This document shows positions 63,855 to 64,000 of a DNA stretch of 64,000 nucleotides, in pieces (positions within the stretch are counted from its first letter, which is position 1; each line of letters opens with the position of its first letter). The notes beneath the pieces were generated by a model. That model had not been told where the DNA came from. It saw nothing but the letters and a program-made list of their open reading frames with translations, and ran no database searches. Source of the DNA: Xanthocytophaga agilis (GTDB lineage: Bacteria; Bacteroidota; Bacteroidia; Cytophagales; 172606-1); NCBI RefSeq assembly GCF_030068605.1, contig NZ_JASJOU010000001.1, positions 1,178,001 to 1,242,000 on the forward strand, in the 5' to 3' direction. Both the position numbers and the translations under genes were made by a program.

Positions 63855-64000
63855 TTAAAACAAGGATTGTATACGGCGGCGTTTGATTACACGCTGCCCT
63901 TTTTCATTGATTTCAACCTGATGAGTAGCTCTGGGTTGTGGATTGTTTTTCAAACCATCCAGCTGATTGTTTGCAATAAGTGTTTTTACAAAGTTCCTTA
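63855..64000 (-). CDS. C-terminal fragment of an unknown protein (runs off the window)
   Basis: An open minus-strand frame enters from the right edge and stops at 63855-63857. The 48 visible codons read as a plausible basic C-terminus (a segment with QVEINEKGQRVIKRRR before the end) with no stop. No family can be assigned. It converges with guaD. Confidence 0.5.
   Translation of the reverse strand, partial: RNFVKTLIANNQLDGLKNNPQPRATHQVEINEKGQRVIKRRRIQSLF

Noticed and set aside
1-64000. CRISPR array, tRNA/rRNA genes or prophage
   Set aside because: No regularly spaced repeats, no tRNA-like cloverleaf/TTCGA loops in context and no phage genes were recognised on either strand.

Overview
The window reads as chromosomal DNA of a free-living member of the Bacteroidota, most likely order Cytophagales. 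The evidence is family content rather than a marker gene: LytS/LytTR two-component pairs, a GH97 glycosidase, an OmpA/PD40 protein, a TonB-dependent receptor with an N-terminal carboxypeptidase-like domain, WG-repeat and TraB/GumN secreted proteins, PRC-barrel and DUF6766 genes, AT-rich intergenic DNA and almost no Shine-Dalgarno sequences. No rRNA, tRNA, CRISPR array, prophage or complete insertion sequence was seen. Many converging gene pairs share symmetrical hairpin terminators, which helps to define transcription units.

Layout. 1-2.5 kb: end of a serine hydrolase overlapping a LytS kinase and LytTR regulator. 2.6-5.7 kb: an unrecognised basic coiled-coil protein, then a secreted GH97 glycosidase of the retaining (alpha-galactosidase) type. 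5.9-6.0 kb: a candidate dispersed repeat. 6.2-10.3 kb, minus strand: AraC/GyrI-like regulator plus an FtsX-type ABC exporter whose ATPase gene is broken by a small deletion. 10.5-11.8 kb: Na+/H+ antiporter. 11.9-24.7 kb: carbohydrate region with glycogen-debranching-type enzyme, GT4, a ChaB-like/DUF2188 protein, a carbamoyltransferase, GT2, two GT9 (heptosyltransferase-like), a GmhB-like phosphatase and two more GT4 enzymes. It suggests synthesis of a carbamoylated, possibly heptose-containing glycan. 25.0-27.3 kb: PRC-barrel protein with an unusual leader, DUF6766 membrane protein and a lone response regulator. 27.4-36.6 kb: large secreted proteins (OmpA/PD40, about 20 WG repeats, TraB with a long new-looking extension).

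36.6-47.4 kb: housekeeping and small enzymes: AlkD-like glycosylase, sirtuin, HD hydrolase, topoisomerase I, SixA phosphatase, a vWA-like lipoprotein with a small membrane protein, ribulose-phosphate epimerase, TonB-dependent receptor. 47.4-49.6 kb: an unrecognised membrane protein and a badly decayed CE2-type esterase pseudogene. 49.8-56.1 kb: M20 amidohydrolase, a beta-barrel protein, a two-gene remnant of the ebo cluster (eboA-eboB), and ethanolamine ammonia-lyase eutB-eutC without the rest of an eut operon. 56.4-60 kb: InsA-like DNA-binding protein, a second LytS/LytTR pair and a lipoprotein made of three starch-binding-like domains. 60-64 kb: a DUF6452/DUF6048-like envelope pair with another lipoprotein, then VOC, phosphatase, RBBP9-type hydrolase and guanine deaminase genes.

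The most novel-looking item is the leader of the PRC-barrel gene at 25.45-25.60 kb. On the minus strand it carries a sequence strongly reminiscent of the 3' half of a TPP riboswitch, then a terminator-like hairpin, then a near-perfect Shine-Dalgarno that is otherwise absent here. Its target gene has no known link to thiamine and the GGGG half of helix P2 is degenerate, so it could be a decayed or re-purposed aptamer.
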